NCBI GenBank assembly: GCA_013288145.1
Contig: JABDCJ010000054.1
Coordinates: 1-15,775 of the forward strand
From: Nitrososphaerota archaeon
GTDB lineage: Archaea; Thermoproteota; Nitrososphaeria; Nitrososphaerales; CADDZS01
Length of the DNA stretch: 15,775 nucleotides
Direction of reading: 5' to 3'
The notes below the pieces were generated by a model. The model worked only from the letters and a program-made list of their open reading frames with translations, was not told the origin of the DNA and searched no databases. Positions 13,730 through 15,775 of the stretch are shown here, in pieces (within the stretch, counting starts at the first letter, position 1; each line of letters starts with the position of its first letter). The translations under genes were made by a program, and so were the position numbers.

Positions 13730-14095
13730 ACGGCCACGGGAGAAAGAGTAAGCGACCACCTTGCGAATGAAAGAACTTACCTCGCCTGGCTCCGCACTGG
13801 AATCGCGACGATCGGCCTCGGTTTTGTTGTAGCGAAGTTCGGGCTGGCGATCAGACAGCTAACTGGTATCTCGGCGCTACCCGAGACAGCATTTCATCTC
13901 TCCAGCATCATAGGAATAGCTCTTACCATTACGGGTGGACTGATGATTCTCCTCTCATTCCAGCGGTTTACGAAAAATCAGCAAAGAATTAGGGCAGGAA
14001 ACTACGATCCCACTTCCGGCAGCGAGCTCGCATTGACCATGACAATGTTCGTTATAGCGCTCCTTCTCATCGCGTACCTGTTGCTTACTTTCTAA
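13730..14095 (+). CDS. DUF202/YidH family membrane protein with non-standard start
   Basis: The frame reads DHLANERTYLAWLRTG, the family N-terminal signature (ANERTxLAWxRT), then three membrane helices: about residues 27-42, 57-80 and 101-121. Total length is about 121 residues, normal for DUF202. It ends at TAA 14093-14095. No ATG, GTG or TTG lies in frame between the upstream stop (TAG 13709-13711) and the signature. The best candidate is ACG 13730, five bases after GGAG (13721-13724), giving (M)ATGERVSDHLANERT. ATA 13712 is an alternative. Either initiation is at a rare codon, or one base of an original ATG has changed. The function of DUF202 is not established. It lies 34 nt after the DUF302 gene and may be co-transcribed. 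Confidence 0.75.
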   Translation, partial: TATGERVSDHLANERTYLAWLRTGIATIGLGFVVAKFGLAIRQLTGISALPETAFHLSSIIGIALTITGGLMILLSFQRFTKNQQRIRAGNYDPTSGSELALTMTMFVIALLLIAYLLLTF

Positions 14096-14111
14096 TTTCG
14101 CCGCTCGAAAA

Positions 14112-14124
14112 ACTATAACTTACT
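14112..14124. repeat. 13-nt direct repeat, copy 1
   Basis: ACTATAACTTACT recurs exactly at 14739-14751, so the two copies flank the ferritin-like gene. It contains a TATA-like core. It may be a promoter element or a protein-binding site, or coincidence. Confidence 0.4.
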
Positions 14125-14141
14125 TTCAAATCTCTTATAAA
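14125..14141 (+). promoter_or_regulatory. Promoter of the ferritin-like gene
   Basis: TTCAAATCTCTT (14125-14136) leads into CTTATAAA (14134-14141), the best TATA box of the window, 39-46 nt before ATG 14180. The transcript would start near 14163 with a leader of about 17 nt. The 12-mer also occurs before the surface protein gene. Confidence 0.65.
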
Positions 14142-14179
14142 CAGGACTTCTTTCTGTCTTCCATTGAGACAGTATTACA

Positions 14180-14656
14180 ATGAGCCACAAAGATAGTTCA
14201 ATGGCAAGTTCGGCCGACGCTGACAAAGCATCCTCGGCGACAAGAGAGGACATAGTCCGTGGGTTAAACGAAGACCTTGCGAGAGAATACAAAGCGATTA
14301 TACAGTACGTTGTCTTCAGCGCCGCGTTGAAGGGAGCCGAATACAACGATATTGCGGATCAATTGAAGTCGCATGCTTCGCAAGAATTGGCTCACGCGCT
14401 CGAAGTAGCAAGGCAAGTAGATTACCTCGGCGGAGATCCTGCAGTCACACCCAAGCAGGCGGAATTTTCAAACGAATCCAAAAGGATGCTCGAGATCGAC
14501 CTGAAAGATGAACAGGTTACGATCAAGAACTACCGGGAGAGGATCCGCCAAGCAGAGGCGGCAGGCGAATTCGCATTGTCTGAAGCTTTGAGGAAGATCA
14601 TTTCGCAAGAGCAAGATCATGAGATCGATCTAAAAGATGCCCTGGGTCTTAGGTAG
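14180..14656 (+). CDS. Ferritin-like diiron protein (bacterioferritin/Dps-like)
   Basis: 158 residues. After a Ser/Ala-rich tail (1-20) comes a four-helix bundle. The diiron ligands are in the expected order: E36 (DLAREYKAIIQY), E69-x2-H72 (SQELAHA), E111 (KDEQVTIKNY) and E144-x2-H147 (EQDHE). This full E-ExxH-E-ExxH set predicts an active ferroxidase or rubrerythrin-type centre. YLGGDP between helices 2 and 3 is also a bacterioferritin-like loop. No rubredoxin domain or haem-ligating Met is clear. Likely role: iron storage or peroxide/iron detoxification in the cytoplasm. It has a strong TATA box of its own and is followed by a 9-1-9 palindrome. Confidence 0.85.
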   Translation: MSHKDSSMASSADADKASSATREDIVRGLNEDLAREYKAIIQYVVFSAALKGAEYNDIADQLKSHASQELAHALEVARQVDYLGGDPAVTPKQAEFSNESKRMLEIDLKDEQVTIKNYRERIRQAEAAGEFALSEALRKIISQEQDHEIDLKDALGLR

Positions 14657-14676
14657 AACTCGTTTTTCGATGTCAC

Positions 14677-14695
14677 CTCGATCAATTTGATCGAG
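14677..14695. promoter_or_regulatory. 9-1-9 palindrome after the ferritin-like gene
   Basis: CTCGATCAA-T-TTGATCGAG is a perfect inverted repeat 20 nt after the ferritin-like stop. As RNA it can fold into a 7-bp stem with a 5-nt loop (terminator-like, though no T-run follows). As DNA it has the symmetry of a dimeric regulator site. Confidence 0.5.
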
Positions 14696-14738
14696 ATTGA
14701 CTATACGCCTAATTGTCTAGCTCCGGGCCTTTGATCTT

Positions 14739-14751
14739 ACTATAACTTACT
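14739..14751. repeat. 13-nt direct repeat, copy 2
   Basis: Exact second copy of ACTATAACTTACT (first at 14112-14124). Here it lies about 90 nt before the winged-helix/portal-like gene and may hold its TATA element, although the distance is long for a leaderless start at 14838. Confidence 0.4.
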
Positions 14752-14837
14752 AAAGTGGGTAATCCGATTTAGGAATAATACTGAGCAAAAATTCAAGTGC
14801 AGGTAGGTTTCACGCGTAGCTCGGCAACTTCTACTCA

Positions 14838-15775
14838 ATGTCGATGCAATTATCCAATAGCGAGCGCAGCATACTCGCGCATCTATCGAAAAAAAAGGGA
14901 ATGACGGTTGAAGAACTCGCGGTAGAGTTATCGATGGATTATCAGAAAACTATGCCAGACCTGGAGTTGCTGAGAAAGCAAGGACTGGCAACACTTGGAC
15001 TGGAAAATCGTTACAAGCCCTTTCGACAGGTCATCGTGGCCAGCATAACGGTCAAGGGAAGAGCGTTTCTCCAACAACGCCAGGTTACTTCCACGAAAAT
15101 TTCGAATTCCCAATCTGTTGGTCAGGCAAAAATAGCAAACAAATCGTCGCTCTCCGAAAGTACCGTATTACATTATCCACAGTATGCGAGAATATACGAG
15201 AGTATCCCAGTTGCAAAGCGAATCGCTGATTCATTAGTCGATTCTATTTACTCGAGCTATTCAGTAACCAATGCAGCGCCAGAACAGGAGGCTGCGATTC
15301 ATTCTTTCTTTTCACGAAACAATTTTGATCAAATGTTCAGGAAGATCGTGGAGGACACTGTCACTTTCGGCGACTCTTACCTCGAAATAACAAGGGAGGA
15401 TCCCCTGACCTTGCTAAGGATAGATCCGGTCAGCTCGATCTTCAAGCACGGGTGGACCGAAGATACGGAACGCGATGCTGTGTACGAGCAAATACTCGAA
15501 TCGATAGAAGTTGAGGGTGAAAGAGAAATCGGAAAGGACAGATTCATCCAGTTTTCACACAAGATGCTACAAACCACATTTGGATTGTCTGCCTTCGGAG
15601 AGGGTTTTCTGACCTGGGCAGCGCTTGAACGTGCGGTCAATCTAATTGAAAGCGGAAACGGCGATAGAGCGGTCTCCAATCGCGATTATTACGAAGAGCA
15701 GGTTTTGGTAGACGGATTGCCTGAGACTTTGCTAACGAAGAATGCCCACCTCCATTCCCTGCCTTTGGAAACCAA
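14838..15775 (+). CDS. Winged-helix protein fused to a phage-portal-like domain (partial, runs off the window)
   Basis: The frame is open from ATG 14838 (ATG 14844 is also possible; TAG 14817 closes the frame upstream) to the window end, 312 residues. Residues 5-80 read as a winged-helix DNA-binding fold: SERSILAHLSKKKGMTVEELA, a recognition helix near 33-48, and a beta-wing ending ITVKGRAFLQQ. This resembles MarR/ArsR-type folds and the N-terminal domain of PheS. Residues 81-107 are a polar linker. From 113 on, the pattern resembles portal proteins of tailed viruses: IPVAKRIADSLVDSIYSSYSV, then FRKIVEDTVTFGDSYLEI, then LRIDPVSSIF, then RFIQFSHK with FGLSAFGEGFL. In portals these correspond to the clip/stem-flanking core. 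The match is by eye only and the C-terminal part is missing. It may be a provirus edge or a domesticated protein. Confidence 0.5.
   Translation, partial: MSMQLSNSERSILAHLSKKKGMTVEELAVELSMDYQKTMPDLELLRKQGLATLGLENRYKPFRQVIVASITVKGRAFLQQRQVTSTKISNSQSVGQAKIANKSSLSESTVLHYPQYARIYESIPVAKRIADSLVDSIYSSYSVTNAAPEQEAAIHSFFSRNNFDQMFRKIVEDTVTFGDSYLEITREDPLTLLRIDPVSSIFKHGWTEDTERDAVYEQILESIEVEGEREIGKDRFIQFSHKMLQTTFGLSAFGEGFLTWAALERAVNLIESGNGDRAVSNRDYYEEQVLVDGLPETLLTKNAHLHSLPLET

Noticed and set aside
14860..14880. GCGAG/CTCGC inverted repeat
   Set aside because: It lies within the winged-helix coding frame, with short arms, and is expected by chance.

Overview
This looks like a piece of an archaeal chromosome, most likely a Thermoproteota/Thaumarchaeota-type lineage; that placement is an inference. 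The signs are A/T-rich TATA-like boxes about 30-45 nt before start codons (leaderless or short-leader transcripts), frequent TTG/GTG starts, surface proteins held by an N-terminal membrane helix and carrying long Ser/Thr linkers instead of a lipobox, and a mid-range GC content. There are no rRNA, tRNA, CRISPR or insertion-sequence genes.

Bases 1-8435 form a carbohydrate or cyclitol uptake-and-use cluster, all on the + strand. It opens with a Gfo/Idh/MocA dehydrogenase that resembles inositol 2-dehydrogenase. Next come a membrane-anchored family-5 solute-binding protein with a 70-residue poly-Ser linker, a TIM-barrel isomerase/dehydratase resembling IolE, two Opp/Dpp-type permeases and two Opp/Dpp-type ATPases. 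The binding protein has its own TATA box followed by a 6-1-6 palindrome (candidate operator), and a hairpin sits right after its stop. The permease and ATPase genes are tightly packed (gaps of 13 and 9 nt, then an 11-nt overlap). The likely picture is an Opp-family importer that feeds a sugar or cyclitol to a dehydrogenase and an inosose-dehydratase-like enzyme.

Bases 8449-10802 hold small unrelated units: a convergent EamA-type exporter on the - strand, a DUF167/YggU protein, a short coiled-coil gene that appears frameshifted, and a VOC (glyoxalase-fold) protein. Bases 10803-11160 are non-coding and rich in palindromes. They precede a 597-residue surface protein made of a membrane anchor, an unrecognised domain, a Thr/Ser stalk and an Ig-like end.

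Bases 12955-14656 hold a short reading frame with a strong ribosome-binding site interrupted by an in-frame TAG, an elaborate 45-nt composite hairpin, a DUF302 protein, a DUF202/YidH membrane protein with no ordinary start codon, and a ferritin-like diiron protein with a clear promoter. The window ends inside a gene that joins a winged-helix domain to what looks like a phage-portal-type domain; this is the most unusual protein here.
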